From positions 14,723,597 to 14,787,596 of the forward strand of contig OX155979.1 in NCBI GenBank assembly GCA_944548615.1: a stretch of 64,000 nucleotides of DNA. The letters are read 5' to 3'. Shown here piece by piece: positions 36,716 to 48,069 of the stretch (position 1 is the first letter of the stretch; each line of letters starts with the position of its first letter). This DNA comes from Micropterix aruncella (taxonomy: Eukaryota > Arthropoda > Insecta > Lepidoptera > Micropterigidae). Both the position numbers and the translations under genes were made by a program. The notes beneath the pieces are model-generated. The model saw only the letters and a list, made by a program, of their open reading frames with translations. It ran no database searches and was not told the DNA's origin.

Positions 36716-37280
36716 ATATCTATAAATCTATATATTTATATAAAACAAAGTCGGGTTTGTTCGAACACTTATAACTCGAGAACAGATGGACCGATTTTCA
36801 TGGTTTTTTATTTGTTGTATTTGTCTCCGTCCCGAATAGCAGAATAACTAATAAAAACAAAAATTGGAAAATTCTCGCAAAATTAAAAAAAACAAACATT
36901 TTTCCATACAAAATGTAAATCCGTGTTTTTCTCATGGTCAGTTGTACGTGGCATGTTCACGTGTCGACAAATCATCCGCTTTATTTGTTCTTGCGCCTAA
37001 TAAAAAAACAAAAAATTTCGTATATCACAATGTGCTTCAATGAAGAGAATTAAAACCGAGTGCATCCCATGCTGCGCAATATGTAAATAGTTTAATTCAA
37101 TCATGTCTTGCTGACACGCGATTGATATACTTAATGTTTGTAGTTTTATGTTTCTTTTTGTGTTATTATCTTAATAAAGTAGTGAGCTTAATATTTATTT
37201 TGTATTCATAAATACAAAATAATCATAAGTTAAGTTCAATTATTAAATCATAAATTAAGTTCAGCTAATCTGTAACATAT
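36716..37280 (+). mobile_element. Helitron (family 2), 3' truncated
   Basis: Starts TCTATAAATCTATATATTTA, then AACAAAGTCGGGTTTGTTCG. It follows the copy at 12700-13950 without the nested LINE, and loses homology after TTCAGCTAATCTGTAACA, before the CTAG end. Confidence 0.65.
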
Positions 37281-37498
37281 TACCTCAGAACTCCGTCATT
37301 TATGAACCGATTTAGAAAACTCTTTTTTTTATTTGAAAGTATATTTGTACTTCCAAATTGGTCAAAACCCTGTTATGATGATATGATCCATGATGAATTG
37401 AGGGACCTCATATTATCATATGAAATTGAAAATTTACATGTTGCTTCAATTCCGAGGACAATGCATTTTTTTATTGTAAGCATGACCTGATTCTACAA
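37281..37498 (-). repeat. F repeat, inverted
   Basis: Reverse complement of the F unit. It ends TAAGCATGACCTGATTCTACAA at the junction with an inverted A2 element, the mirror image of the junction at 7976/7977. Confidence 0.5.
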
Positions 37499-37499
37499 C

Positions 37500-37955
37500 T
37501 TGAGTTGTCGACTACAACGGGCGAGCCCGTCACCGCAGGGAGTTTTAACGATTAGTCGTTCTATCTCACTGGAGTGAGCGTAGAAGACTTTGGACAAAAC
37601 AATCCAGCGTCTAGCTACGCCACAACCCGTTAGAGACCAACGCCTTACCGCGAGATAGCCAGTTATGTTACCTGGCGGGCCCGACACTCGCGCCCTAACT
37701 ACCAATTGTGACCAGATTTCTCCGGTCTCTCGATTGGTTCCGAGTTCGAGGTCGCTTGCGCGGTCCTCTCCCTTACGAAGCGGTGAAACAGTGTATACCG
37801 AATCTATCGCAGATCATGGTGTCCTTTGCCCGGCTCTTCACCCAGGATCGGATGGCCGATGGTCATTTCAAGAGCAGTCGCCGTAAGGTCCGCAACCACC
37901 CCCGCTCTATAGGAAACAGTACAGCTTCCAGACTCCCCCGACTGTTAGTCGGAGT
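37500..37955 (-). mobile_element. A2-subfamily retroposon, 3' part, split by a nested A element
   Basis: Begins with the inverted 3' end GTTGTCGACTACAACGGGCG and runs to CCGACTGTTAGTCGGAGT. It resumes at 38629 with GCACAATCGATTGGCTTGCG. Confidence 0.85.
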
Positions 37956-38615
37956 CTAACGGGCCCATGATGAGTTGGCCACGATGACCCATGTGTACAG
38001 GGTCGGTCACACTCACGGGTCAACACCCATCCGACGGCCTCCTCGCATGGGGTGCGAGGCCTGGGTAGGACACTGGGTCAACCAGTCTCCCCTGGGAATC
38101 AAACCTCTGGCGCCCCTGGACGGTCTGCGCACCGTGCGGGGTTTGCTCCAATCGGTTGTGCTCTCCGACTAACAGTCGGGGGAGTCTGGGAACTGTATTG
38201 TTTCCTATAGAGCGGGGGTGGTTGCGTACCTTATGGCGACTGCTCTGGAATTGACCATTGGCCATCCGATCCCGGGTAAGAGGCGGGCAAAGGACGCCTT
38301 GGTCCGCGAAGATTCGGTGCACTCCGTTTCACCGCTTCATAAGGGAGAGGACCGCGCAAGCGACCTCGAACTCGGAACCAATCGAGAGACCGGAGAAATC
38401 TGGTCACAATTGGAAGTGAGGGCGCGAGTTCTCGAGCCCGCCGGGTTTACTCCTGGCTTACTCGCGGTAAGGCGTTGGACTCTCACGGGTTGTGACGTAG
38501 CTGGACGTAGAATGTACTGTCCAAAGTCTCTACGTTCACTGCAGGGCGATAGAACGACTAATCGTTAAAACGTCCTGTGGTGACGGGCTCGCCCGTTGTA
38601 GTTGACACCGCAAGA
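37956..38615 (+). mobile_element. A-family retroposon nested in an inverted A-type copy
   Basis: 660 bp from CTAACGGGCCCATGATGAG to TTGACACCGCAAGA. Flanked by TGTTAGTCGGAGT at 37943-37955 and 38616-38628, a 13 bp duplication of the host element. Confidence 0.9.
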
Positions 38616-38628
38616 TGTTAGTCGGAGT

Positions 38629-38840
38629 GCACAATCGATTGGCTTGCGCCGCACGGTACGCAGACCGTCCAGGAGCGCCAGAGGTTTGATTCCCAGGGGA
38701 GGTCCTTCGCCCGAACGTCCTACCCAGGTTCGCACCTCGTGCGTGGAGGCCGTCGGATAGGTGTTGACCCGTGAGTGTGACCGACCCTGAACACATGGGT
38801 CTTCATGGCCAACCCAGCATGGGCCCATTAGCTCCCGACC
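38629..38840 (-). mobile_element. A-type retroposon, 5' part (continuation)
   Basis: Completes the element interrupted at 37955, ending AGCATGGGCCCATTAGCTCC, the family 5' end in reverse. Confidence 0.85.
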
Positions 38841-38856
38841 CGATTCTACAGGAGGG

Positions 38857-39310
38857 CGGTGTCAAGTACAACGGGCGAACCCGTCACCCCAGGCTGTTAA
38901 GACGATATAGATCGTTCTATCAGCCGTGGGATGAGGGTAGAAGACTTGGGGACAAGACAATCTACTGTCTAGTTCACTAGAAACCCGTTAGAGACCAACG
39001 CCTTACGGCGAGGCACCGGGAAAGATACACAGCGGGTAGCCTCACCCCCTATCTACCAGTTTTGGCAGGATATCTCCGTCTGTAATTAACCTTCAGGATA
39101 CCTCCGTCCTCCCGACTGGTTACGGGTCTGAAGTCGCTTACACAACCTCTACCTATTGTATCACAGCGGTAATTCAGTTTGAATTTATCGCGGACCTGGG
39201 CGTTCTTTGCCCTTAGTGCCACACGGGGTCGAGTGGCTCAAGGTCATTTCATTAGTGGCATGACAACAGATCAACATCCACCCCCGCTGCTTAGGAGACA
39301 GTATATTTCC
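38857..39310 (-). mobile_element. B-subfamily retroposon, 5' truncated
   Basis: Starts with the inverted B 3' end (GGCGGTGTCAAGTACAACGG) and runs to CTGCTTAGGAGACAGTATAT. Compare 42880-43350. Confidence 0.75.
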
Positions 39311-39838
39311 ATATTTAAATTCTATAATCTACTCCCTACAAAATTTAAACAGCTGGAGGACATAAAATTAAAAAAAAAAACATCAAGGAGATGCTGATAG
39401 GCCACCCTTTCTATAATCTGGCGGAATTTGAGGGCCATGATTTTTCAAATATTGTGCCCATTTAAATTACTTAAAAAAGTAGAGCCTTATTGTCTGATTA
39501 TTTTATATGGTCTTATATCTGTACTTTTAGTTTAAAATGCATAACGTAGATTTAATTTGATTATTTAACATTTTACTGAAAATTTGAATATTACGATGAA
39601 TAATTTTACTACGTATCTTTTCGAATTACTAACTACTTCATATATTCGGCTTCTATTTTGATTATTTATATTTATAGTTTGACAATCTAGTAGTTAATTC
39701 TTGACTACCTATATATGTTCAGTAAAGAGTAGTAACGAAACTTACTACCTAAGCCAAATATTTTGACACGTCCAAGAGCGGTCTTTAGCTGTCAATTGGA
39801 CACGACGAAAATGTAATGTAATGTAAAGTCTCCAGTCC
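39311..39838 (+). mobile_element. LINE (type 2) 3' end, unoccupied A site
   Basis: Reads FKFYNLLPTKFKQLEDIKL, then the 3' UTR to GACGAAAATGTAATGTAATG. Matches 27790-28000 plus 28675-28978 without the A element. Confidence 0.8.
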
Positions 39839-40068
39839 ACCAGCTGTCAGTCTTGAGAATTGGGAGTCTTACCCGGGGTAGCCGGGTAAGATTCTATTCT
39901 ACACCCAGGATTGGCTCTTGACGAGAAGACTCCTCAACGGTCAACAGCACAGATAGCCCATTCTAAGTTTCACAATGACATAGCTGCTGCACTTATAAAA
40001 AAAAATGGAGTCAGTTTTTTTTTTGTTAATTTTTTTTATTATCTCTTATATGTGATTATTTATTTTAG

Positions 40069-40197
40069 GTACGCTTCAGTGTGACGGGGAGTGTCATCGC
40101 TAGCGCTGGCGACTCAGACAGCATCGGAGTATCTGATGCTGATTTCGTACTCTACGTATCGGCTGTAGATACGGAGCGTTGCAAGCGAGGACTAACG
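40069..40197 (+). CDS. LMLN: Leishmanolysin-like metalloprotease, exon c
   Basis: Acceptor TTTATTTTAG|GTACGC, donor CTAACG|GTACGT; phase 0 on both sides, 43 codons. The second half, VSDADFVLYVSAVDTERCKR, is the ADF.LYV.A..TERC block that opens the M8 catalytic domain in invadolysins. The first half (VRFSVTGSVIASAGDSDSIG) continues the lineage-specific insertion of exon b. A truncated LINE starts about 30 bp after the donor. Confidence 0.87.
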
Positions 40198-40227
40198 GTA
40201 CGTAGATTGACATGTTGTATGGAGCTA

Positions 40228-41070
40228 TGCTCGCTCGCTCGTTGGAGCTATGCCGAGGATAGTTCATGTCCCCTTTGTAGCAATACCCCTTGCACAGCTA
40301 TATATATATTGTAGCTGGCTGCAAGGTGGCCTTAGATCAAGGACGGTACACTTACCGCCATGACAAAGTCCTCGCTGTTATTCGCGAGGTAATTAGCCTC
40401 TCAGTGGCTCGTGCCAACAAGGGTTTGACAGTACCCTCCAAACCCCCAATATAGTTTGTGCGGGTTGGCTCTAAAGGCAAAAAACATCTCACTGCAAAAC
40501 CTTTCTCAATAATCGAGAAAGCTTCAGATTGGATTATGGAGGTCGATTCGGTCTCTTAAGCAGTATAAATTCCCTGAAAGTCTCAGATGTACAGCCCTCC
40601 GTCCAGATATAACTCTTTACTCTTTATCTCGAAAGGTGGCCCTTATCGTAGAATTAACTGTTCCATGGGAATCAAATATCCCAAAAGACCATGACTACAA
40701 ATTAAATAAATACCATGACCTCGCAAATGCCGTCACCCGGAACGGCTTCACTGTTCACCTTCACGCGGTGGAAGTAGGCGCTCGTGGCCTGCCAGCTAAA
40801 TCTTTGTTTCACCTTTTTAAAGATCTTGGTCTCTCCAGGAAAATAATCAACTCCTTTCTAGAAAAATTATCTAAAACCGCGATTTCTGCATCTCAAATTC
40901 TATGGCTTCAAAGGTGAACGCTCACATGTGGCAAGACAGCTGTCCTAAACCTACCACAGCCGCTCGTTAGTCCGGAATCCACCGTTTACCTGCCAGAAGT
41001 GTAATAATTATATATGATGGGCCCGATTTTTGGTCGGTGGATTCCATGGCAGCTCCGTTTGTATTTTATT
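40228..41070 (+). mobile_element. RLE-type LINE, copy 4
   Basis: From CTCGCTCGTTGGAGCTATGC to CAGCTCCGTTTGTATTTTAT. The CCHC knuckle CPLCSNTPCTA is followed by a disrupted HIL..C. Stops and shifts occur near 40315, 40455 and 40560. The nuclease PD-x14-E and C-terminal part are kept in frame 40575-40917. Confidence 0.8.
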
Positions 41071-41074
41071 TTAT

Positions 41075-41225
41075 TTTATTTATTCTCTGGCAAATAAATA
41101 GTTCCTTGAATTAATTTATATGCAAATATAATTAGGGAAATAAATCGACGCGTTTCAAGACTGTTGTATCCTACCATTCCTAGCACAAAATCGGACGGAA
41201 ATAAGTATGGATAAATATCGTATTG
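41075..41225 (-). pseudogene. Short LINE fragment just before exon d
   Basis: The - strand reads YDIYPYLFPSDFVLGMVGYN, SLETRRFISLIIFAYKLIQG, the same family as 32304-33210. Its edge lies about 48 bp before the acceptor of the next exon. Confidence 0.7.
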
Positions 41226-41272
41226 TGAAGTAAATTTTGCAACGATTCCAAAAAAGTCACTGTGCTTTGCAG

Positions 41273-41454
41273 GTGGCATACGCGGCTCACTGCCAACAAG
41301 AGGCGGCGATGGATCGTCCCATAGCCGGTCATGCGAATTTCTGTCCTTCGGAACTGAGAACGGGTGCGGAAGACGCGGAGTCTTTGCTCGCTACCGTCAA
41401 GCATGAAATGTTGCACGCCCTCGGTTTTAGTGTATCGCTATTCGCTTTCTACAG
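41273..41454 (+). CDS. LMLN: Leishmanolysin-like metalloprotease, exon d (HExxH zinc site)
   Basis: Catalytic-core exon of the M8 zinc protease. Acceptor GTGCTTTGCAG|GTGGCA, donor TTCTACAG|GTATGT; phase 0 in, phase 2 out, 60 codons plus 2 bases. It reads [38 protein letters not shown], then [20 protein letters not shown] and FYR across the junction. HEMLH supplies two zinc-ligand histidines and the catalytic glutamate; the following GFS is typical of the family. YCQQEANMDRPIAG-type sequence is highly conserved in animals. No damage is visible. Confidence 0.95.
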
Positions 41455-41689
41455 GTATGTATTGCTCGGCAGGAAACTCACTCATCGTTTCTTATTCTTA
41501 TTCTTAATGACCTTTCTATCGATCGTAGTAGAATGTTTTAGTTGTTTCCTGACAAAAATAGATGCCAATTTCTGACACTCTAAAGGCTTGGATATAAATG
41601 GGAACTACTAAACTCATTTGTCATATTCTTATTTACGATTTAACCCTTTTTTATTTACGATTTCACCAAACCAAACTGTCCCGTCTTAA

Positions 41690-42200
41690 TGCGAGCCTGG
41701 GTAGGGCTCTGGCCCTTAGGGTTAGTTTCCCCTAGGAATCAAACTTCTGGCGCTCCTGGACGGTCTGCGCACCTTGCAGCATAAGCCAATCGATTGCGCT
41801 CTCTGACTAACAGTCGGGGGAGTCTGGAAGCAGTACTGTTTCGTATAGAGCGGGGGTGGTTGCGGACCTTACGGCGACTTCTCTTGAAACGACCATCGGC
41901 TACCCGATCCTGGGTGAACAGCCGGGCAAAGGATGCCGTGGTCCGCGATAGATTTGGTATACACCGTTTCACCGCTACGTAAGGGAGAGAACCGCGCAAG
42001 TGACGTCGAACTCGTAACAAGTCGGTAGAATTAACCTGGTTATCTCGCAATTGGCATTGGGTTCTTACCGGTGAGTGCCGTAACTAGAAAGTAAACTGTT
42101 GTCGTCCCAAGTCTTCTACGCTCACCTTACGTGAGACAGAGCGATCAAATTTCGTTAAAACTTCCTGAGGTGACGGGTTCGCCGTTGTCGTTGACAGCTC
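41690..42200 (+). mobile_element. A2-subfamily retroposon, 5' truncated
   Basis: GCGAGCCTGGGTAGGGCTCTGG to GTCGTTGACAGCTCTAGTTG. It has an internal rearrangement near 42025, where the usual downstream segment is altered. Confidence 0.7.
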
Positions 42201-42202
42201 TA

Positions 42203-42612
42203 GTTGTCTAACTACGCCAACGCCTTATTGCGAAGCTCTGGAAAGAGGAGCCAGTGGGTAAACCTCGCTCCCTTACTATCAGATTTGGACGCGTTTCTCC
42301 ATCCTCCAATCTGGTCGATGCGGTCCGTGATATATTCGGTATACGCCGTTTCACCGCTTCGTAAGGGAGAGAACTGCGCAAGCTACCTCGAACTCGTAAC
42401 CAATCGAGAGACTGGAGTAATCTGGTCGTAATTGGAAGTAAGGGCGTGAGTGTAAGCCCGCTGGGTAACACTCCTGGCTATCTCGTCGTTAAGGCGTTGG
42501 CCTCTTACGGGTTCAAGGCGGAGCTTGACGGTGGACTGTTTTGTCCAAGTCTTCTGCGATCACTCCAGGGAGATAGAGGTGACGGGCTCGCCCGTTGTAG
42601 TCGACAACCCTA
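42203..42612 (+). mobile_element. A2-subfamily fragment, 3' half
   Basis: The first part (42210-42325) is diverged. From CGGTCCGTGATATATTCGG it follows A2 to GTAGTCGACAACCCTAGTTG. Confidence 0.65.
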
Positions 42613-43350
42613 GTTGTCCCGTCTTAATGATGGTGAACGGTTTGTTGCAGCTTGGGCCACAAGATCCATTTTGTTCTCGGATCGGCTCAACTCACGATTC
42701 AGCTCCTATTCAGAAGCCTCCTCGAGTGGAAGGCTACCCCGGGTAAGACTCCCGTGTCTCAGGCCTCAGATCTGGTGGACCGGTTTCTCCCAGCGGGATT
42801 GCATCCCGGCGCCACTGGACGGTTTGCGCACCGGCGAAGCAAATCGGTTGTGCATTCTGACTAATTGCTGAAGGGGTCTGGAGACTATGGAAATATACCT
42901 ACTGTTTCCTAAGCAGCGGGGGTGGATGTTGACCTGTTGTCATGCCACTCTTGAAATGACATTGGTCCACTCGATCCCGTGTGTCACTACGGGCAAAGAA
43001 CGCCCAGGTCCGCGATAAATTCAAAATGAATTACCGCTGTAATACAACAGGTAGAGGTTGCATAAGCGACTTCGGACCCATAACCAGTCGAGAGGACGGA
43101 GGTATCCTGAAGGTTAATTCCAGACGGAGATATCCTGCCAAAACTGGTAGTTAGGGGGTGAGGCTGCCCGCTGGATACTTTCTCCGGTACCTCGCCGTAA
43201 GGCGTTGGACTCTAACGGGTTGCTGGTGAACTAGACAGTAGATTGTCTTGTACCAAGTCTTCTACGCTCATCCCACGGCTGAAAGGATGATCTATATCGT
43301 TATACCAGCCTGGGGTGATGGGTTCGTCCGTTGTAGTCGACACCGCCATC
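42613..43350 (+). mobile_element. B-subfamily retroposon, complete reference copy
   Basis: From TGTCCCGTCTTAATGATGG and GCAGCTTGGGCCACAAGATCC to GTAGTCGACACCGCC. It aligns with A over the CTACCCCGGGTAAGACTC, GATTGCATCCCGGCG, CTGACTAATTG and 3' hairpin regions at much lower identity. The text TGTCCCGTCTTAATG also follows the end (43352-43368), a likely 14-15 bp target duplication. Confidence 0.75.
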
Positions 43351-43389
43351 CTGTCCCATCTTAATGCGCCAGTGACGGCTAGTTTAAAA

Positions 43390-44110
43390 TTGGATTAGCC
43401 TTAGCCAAACCGGCACCTCTCCACTCTCTTCAGGTCCAAACAAAATTTTGGGCTAGCTCTAAAACTGCTCTCTCTGCTCTATGCCACCTCCAGAATAACT
43501 AAAACTTAGATTCCGTCCACAATAATCCGGCAATATCGCAGCACTTAATAAGGGGCCGTAGTAAATCAAATGATCTACAAGCCCGTGTAGACTTCCACAG
43601 AAATTTTCTTGCTGGAATCAGCCAGAATGGCCCAGGTCTGGGGCGGTACAACCATGAGCGATAGTGACATAAAGAAGTCACTCTTCCGAGGAGATTACAA
43701 CAACAACAGCATGAAATGCTATTGGCCTTCAATGCGAGAATGACTGGATAACTATTGGGGACTTTATCATTCCTCCTCCGATTGACTGGAAGGTATTGTT
43801 CATATAACTGGACGCCAGAGATGCAGAAATTTTATTTAAATGCATGTCATCATGCACTTCTAGACCCTAGTAACTTCTCTCTCTCTCTCTGGAGCGGGGT
43901 TAATAGATAGAGTGGGGATTCATAAGATAGTTAATGTCACCTCTGTGGCAATACCCCATATAGACATATTTTAGCTGGCTGCAAGTTGACCTCATACCAA
44001 GGACGGTACACCTACCGGCATGACAAAGTCCTTGCTGTTATTCGCGAGGTAGTTAGCCTCTTAGTGGCTCGTACCAACAAGGGTATGACAACGCCCTGCC
44101 CAGATTTTTT
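43390..44110 (+). mobile_element. RLE-type LINE, copy 5, degenerate
   Basis: Upstream part extends further 5' than the other copies (AGGTCTGGGGCGGTACAACC, then KKSLFRGDYNNNSM). The knuckle region and GRYTYRHDKVLAVIREVVSL are present. It is cut at 44100 by a G-rich piece GCCCAGATTTTTTTTTCGGG similar to the MITE end at 51345. Confidence 0.65.
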
Positions 44111-44459
44111 TTTCGGGGGGGGTCCAAAAAAAAAAGACCGGCTAATTCAAATTCAATTTTATTACCCTTACATTATGACGGGAGAAGCCCGCCACTGAAA
44201 ATACTGTAGGTACTAACTACTAACTAACATTTTCGTTTTTAAACCTAAAAACCTAAAGATTTTTTTTATTTATACACACCATCCACCACTTCCTATTAGG
44301 CTTTTAACTTTATTTTGGAGTAATTTGCAGCAAAACAACATGACTGACTGACTACTGCCGCGGCAACAGGAACAACATCGTCGTCATTATCAGTTTTTTA
44401 CATTATTTTAGGTAACTGTTCAAACATTAGACGTATCACGTACGTCAAACGTTTGTTAC
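44111..44459. other. Unassigned intron stretch
   Basis: Contains an AATTCAAATTCAATTTTATT segment, probably an old LINE tail. No gene was recognised. Confidence 0.3.
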
Positions 44460-44894
44460 ACCGTCTAATAGCAAGGCGCTGGCCATGCCAATCGTCCAAT
44501 AATTGACTCAAGCGATGGAGACAAACATTTGAGTCTTGAGTCTTTTGACAGCTCTACGCTCTTTTCGATCGAACAGGGGTAGTTTATCTGACGGCAACTG
44601 CTCTTGAAACGATTAAAGGAAGAGGACCGCGCAAGCAACCTCGTGCTTGTAACCAGTCGGCAGACTGGAGTAATCTGGTTGCAACTGGAAGTTAGGGCGC
44701 GAGTGTCGGCCCGCTGGGTGATTAATCTGGTTATCACGCGGTAAGCCGTTGGCTTTTTACGGGGGTGTGGCAAAAACTAGACAGTCGACTGTCCTAAGTT
44801 TTCTACGCTCACCTCATGGGAGACAGAACAATCTCATATCGTTAAAACTTTCTGAGGTGATGGGTTCGCCCGTTGTAGTTGACAGCTCTAGTTG
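44460..44894 (+). mobile_element. A2-subfamily retroposon, degenerate
   Basis: Family blocks CGGCAACTGCTCTTGAAACG, GACCGCGCAAGCAACCTCG, ACGCGGTAAGCCGTTGG and the 3' end GTTGACAGCTCTAGTTG are present. The 5' third is replaced by unrelated sequence. Confidence 0.65.
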
Positions 44895-45196
44895 TAGGGT
44901 AAGGCCACGAAAAATTGTACCATAACACATTAGAAAACGTAACACACTTAATTCAAAGGTAACACACATAACACACTAATCATGTGTCACCTAATAAAAA
45001 CTGTAACACACGTAACACACTGGAAGTAACACAGTATGAAATTCTAACCTCAAAACTAAATAATGCTTTTAATAAAGGTTATTTTGGCCAGTTTAATGCT
45101 TTGTTTACTTAATCTAACTATTTACTGATGGAATAAAATGCTTTGATAATAAAATTACACGACGTAGGGTGCCTGACCCGGCTTTGGCCACTTTAA

Positions 45197-45502
45197 CCCT
45201 TGGAGTAAATGGGTATTTTCATGGATGCATCTGTCTCTTTTGCAGGATTTTCGGCGACATCGACCTTAAAGTACTATAACTACGAAACTACTACACCAAT
45301 CATAAAAAGAACAACTGCATAATGATTGCATTGAAATTTCGAATATAGAATATTGAAATATCATTTTGTAAAACAATTAGATAATTATGAATAAATATGA
45401 GAACGTCAAAGAAGTGAAAAAAACGCGGAACCAGATCTGGTCGTATCATACTCAACGGATAATTGTTTCAGAACCAGATTTGGTCGTATCATACTCAAGG
45501 GG
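45197..45502. mobile_element. TTAA-flanked MITE (C), 306 bp
   Basis: Bounded by TTAA at 45193-45196 and 45503-45506. Ends CCCTTGGAGTAAATGGG and, inverted, CCCCTTGAGTATGATACG. The direct text GAACCAGAT.TGGTCGTATC occurs twice near the right end. A second copy, split by a D element, is at 57091-57879. Confidence 0.85.
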
Positions 45503-45813
45503 TTAAGAAAATTTTCAAGTTCTGATATGGACTACTAAAGTAATTATTTATAGAATCTGTTTTTTTTTCACAGATATAGCAAAAACCACTATCTGTCTTT
45601 TAGAAATGTTTATAACTTTATGAAAAATATATGCCAAAAAAAATAATAAAACCCTCTAAAAAAAATGAGAAATGTATTAGTTTTGGCCACTTTTCCCCAG
45701 TATTGGTCACGTATTTGTCCCAGTTTTGGCCATTTAAATTAATATTAGATTAAATATTTTTTATACGTACAAATAAAATACTGTTTCAAAGAATACAAAG
45801 TTTATTGAAAATT

Positions 45814-48069
45814 TTAGCGAACATTAAATCCAGACATATTTATTTCAAATATATAAAAGGAATTTTGCCTTTTTGTTGCTCCTGTGAATAGCGGAGGTGG
45901 AAGGATCATTTTAATGTCAGTTACAGCAACAGATGCAAGATCTGGGACCTGTGGCATGATGAACTGGTTACCAGTCCTATATTTTCGGAGATAACTTATG
46001 TGAAGTTCGTTACTTTCGTCTTTTGGGCCTATTATTCTTCCCACATAGTATAGTGGCCTTTTAGTGTCTTTAAACTCGACGAGAACATAATCTCCTTCTT
46101 CTCGAGGTCGCTGCAATTCTTCAAAGGCAGAGGGTCTTGGCTGTGGAATCCAGTCCTCGCCATCCGATGTGTCTGAGTCATTATGTTATTCCGACGAGTC
46201 TGATGTTGTTTCCAAGACTGTCTTTTTAGTTTGAATAGCCTTCCTTTTTCTTTCTTCCGTTCTATTTTGCTCCTCTTTTTCTTTAGCGTCTTTTTCATTT
46301 TCCTTGGCCGTCATTATTTCCTTCCACTTATCTGACGTTAAAACAGATGGTACATATTCTCTTTTTCGTTTTAACGTAGTCGTTTTCTTCTCAGGCCACA
46401 TCACACAGTTTCTAACAAGATCCATTGCTTGAGTTGGACTTTGTACAACGTTTATTGCAACGACCTTTGACGTCGAAGCAGGTGTATCTGGAAACTCTGC
46501 ATTTTGAGGTGTTGATGATGGGGATTCTATGATAAGGACATCGGGAGTTACTGTCGCTGCTACTGTTGCATTAGGGTAGGCTTGAATCACGTGTCCAGCT
46601 TGCTTTAAATGATTGCTCGCCTTTGATAGGGCTTTGTCTGAAGGCATAGTATTATCATCGTCTTTGCAGGCCAACCACACCTTGTACAACATCGATGCTT
46701 CAGGACAACCTTCCCAGTCCAATCCAGCATTGTAAGTTTCACGGAAATCTTCAAGAATCTTTGGTTCGATTTTGCCTTCTATGTATTCCAGATAATTTGA
46801 CTCCACTAAACGCACCTGGTTCGCTTCATCTTTGTTAGTTTGTTTAGTACTAGATATTATTCATTTATAGTCTACAAAATCTGCACCAAACGGATATATG
46901 CCACAAGTTTTGAAGCCAGCCTTCACATTGTCAGTTAACTTGTTATCATTAATGATAATGTTGTGCAAAGCAGTCGGGAGGTTGAATTTAGTTATTTCTT
47001 CCCCGTCATGATCTACTCGCCACCTTCGAATGTACTTTATCCATCCCTGCTTCAGAGGATAAAACACTGCTACGTCTAATGGCTGAAGCATATGAGTGGT
47101 GTTAGGGACTAAAGATACAACAATGATACCGTTGTCTCTACATAGTTTACTGAGGTGTAGTGTAAGATGGGATTTGTGGCCGTCTAAGAATAAGATTACT
47201 GGAAGTGTAATGTTCTTTGTTTTCAGGTAAGGCAAGAACACGTTTCCAATGTATTCATAGAAAGCTTCTGAGGTCATCCATCCTTTGTCAGTTTTTCCAA
47301 TCGACCAACCACTTGGTGCATTTTGGGCTATTTCTTGGTTCATCCTTTTATACTTATATAAGGTTAGCGGTGGAGCTAGTTCTCCTAGAGCATTCACCGT
47401 GAACAACGTAGTAATGTTCTCCTTATCACTATTTTTGGACGTCTCATACACATGTTCCCCTTTAGGGGCTAGTATAAGTCCTCCTTTAGGGGCTAAAAAG
47501 AACGATGTCTCATCACAGTTCCACACACGCTCGGGATCTTCAAGAATTTTGCACCCTTCAGGACCCAGCAACTCGACAACTTCAGCAAACCAATCTCTTA
47601 TTTTCTCTTCGGTGATCAAAGCTCGCGCCCTGTTTATGTATTCAGCATGTTTTCTGCTCAAGTCAGGATGCCTTCTCATAAAAGCATCGAACCAAGATCT
47701 GCCAGGTCGATCGTTTACGAATGGGTTTATTATATTGCCTTCAGTGACTATCTTTCGTACAGATTCCAACAAATTATCCTTATTAATCGGAAATCCCGCA
47801 CGAGCACAATCTTTAATCCACACGACGAGTGAGTGTTCGATGTCTGCTCCGAGGACTGCTTGAGGCCCCACGTGGCCTGAAGTTAATGGTGATCGACCAG
47901 CTAGCTTATTCCGTAGAGCAGTTCTCGGCACGTTAAAGTTCCTACTTGCTTTTGCCACTTTCATACCTCCGCGTATTGCCTCCAGAGCGGAATCCACTTT
48001 GGAGGGTGAGTATCCGAAAAACTTCTTTTTTTCGCGGATGCCGCATTCTTTGTTGTGTGTAGAGGCCAT
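45814..48069 (-). pseudogene. pogo/Jerky-type DDE transposase, one frame with two stops
   Basis: A single reading frame of 752 codons, broken only by TGA at 46861-46863 (codon 403) and TAA at 46186-46188. The N-terminus has a psq/CENP-B-like helix-turn-helix: SPSKVDSALEAIRGGMKVAK, ASRNFNVPRTALRNKL. A second DNA-binding part follows (DRPGRSWFDAFMRRHPDLS). The DDE core shows WNCDETSFFLAPKGG, LPVILFLDGHKSH and HMLQPLDVAVFYPLKQGW, so the three acidic residues are present. After the first stop come a linker (ESNYLEYIEGKIEPKIL) and a charged lysine/glutamate-rich segment. After the second stop comes a C-terminal domain (EEGDYVLVEFKDTKRPLYYV, GRIIGPKD) ending NMSGFNVR. The first 402 residues hold the whole catalytic part, so a truncated product is conceivable. 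The start is the ATG in MASTHNKECGIREKKK. Confidence 0.9.

Noticed and set aside
47285..47863. 192-codon + strand frame
   Set aside because: Exact shadow of the transposase on the opposite strand.
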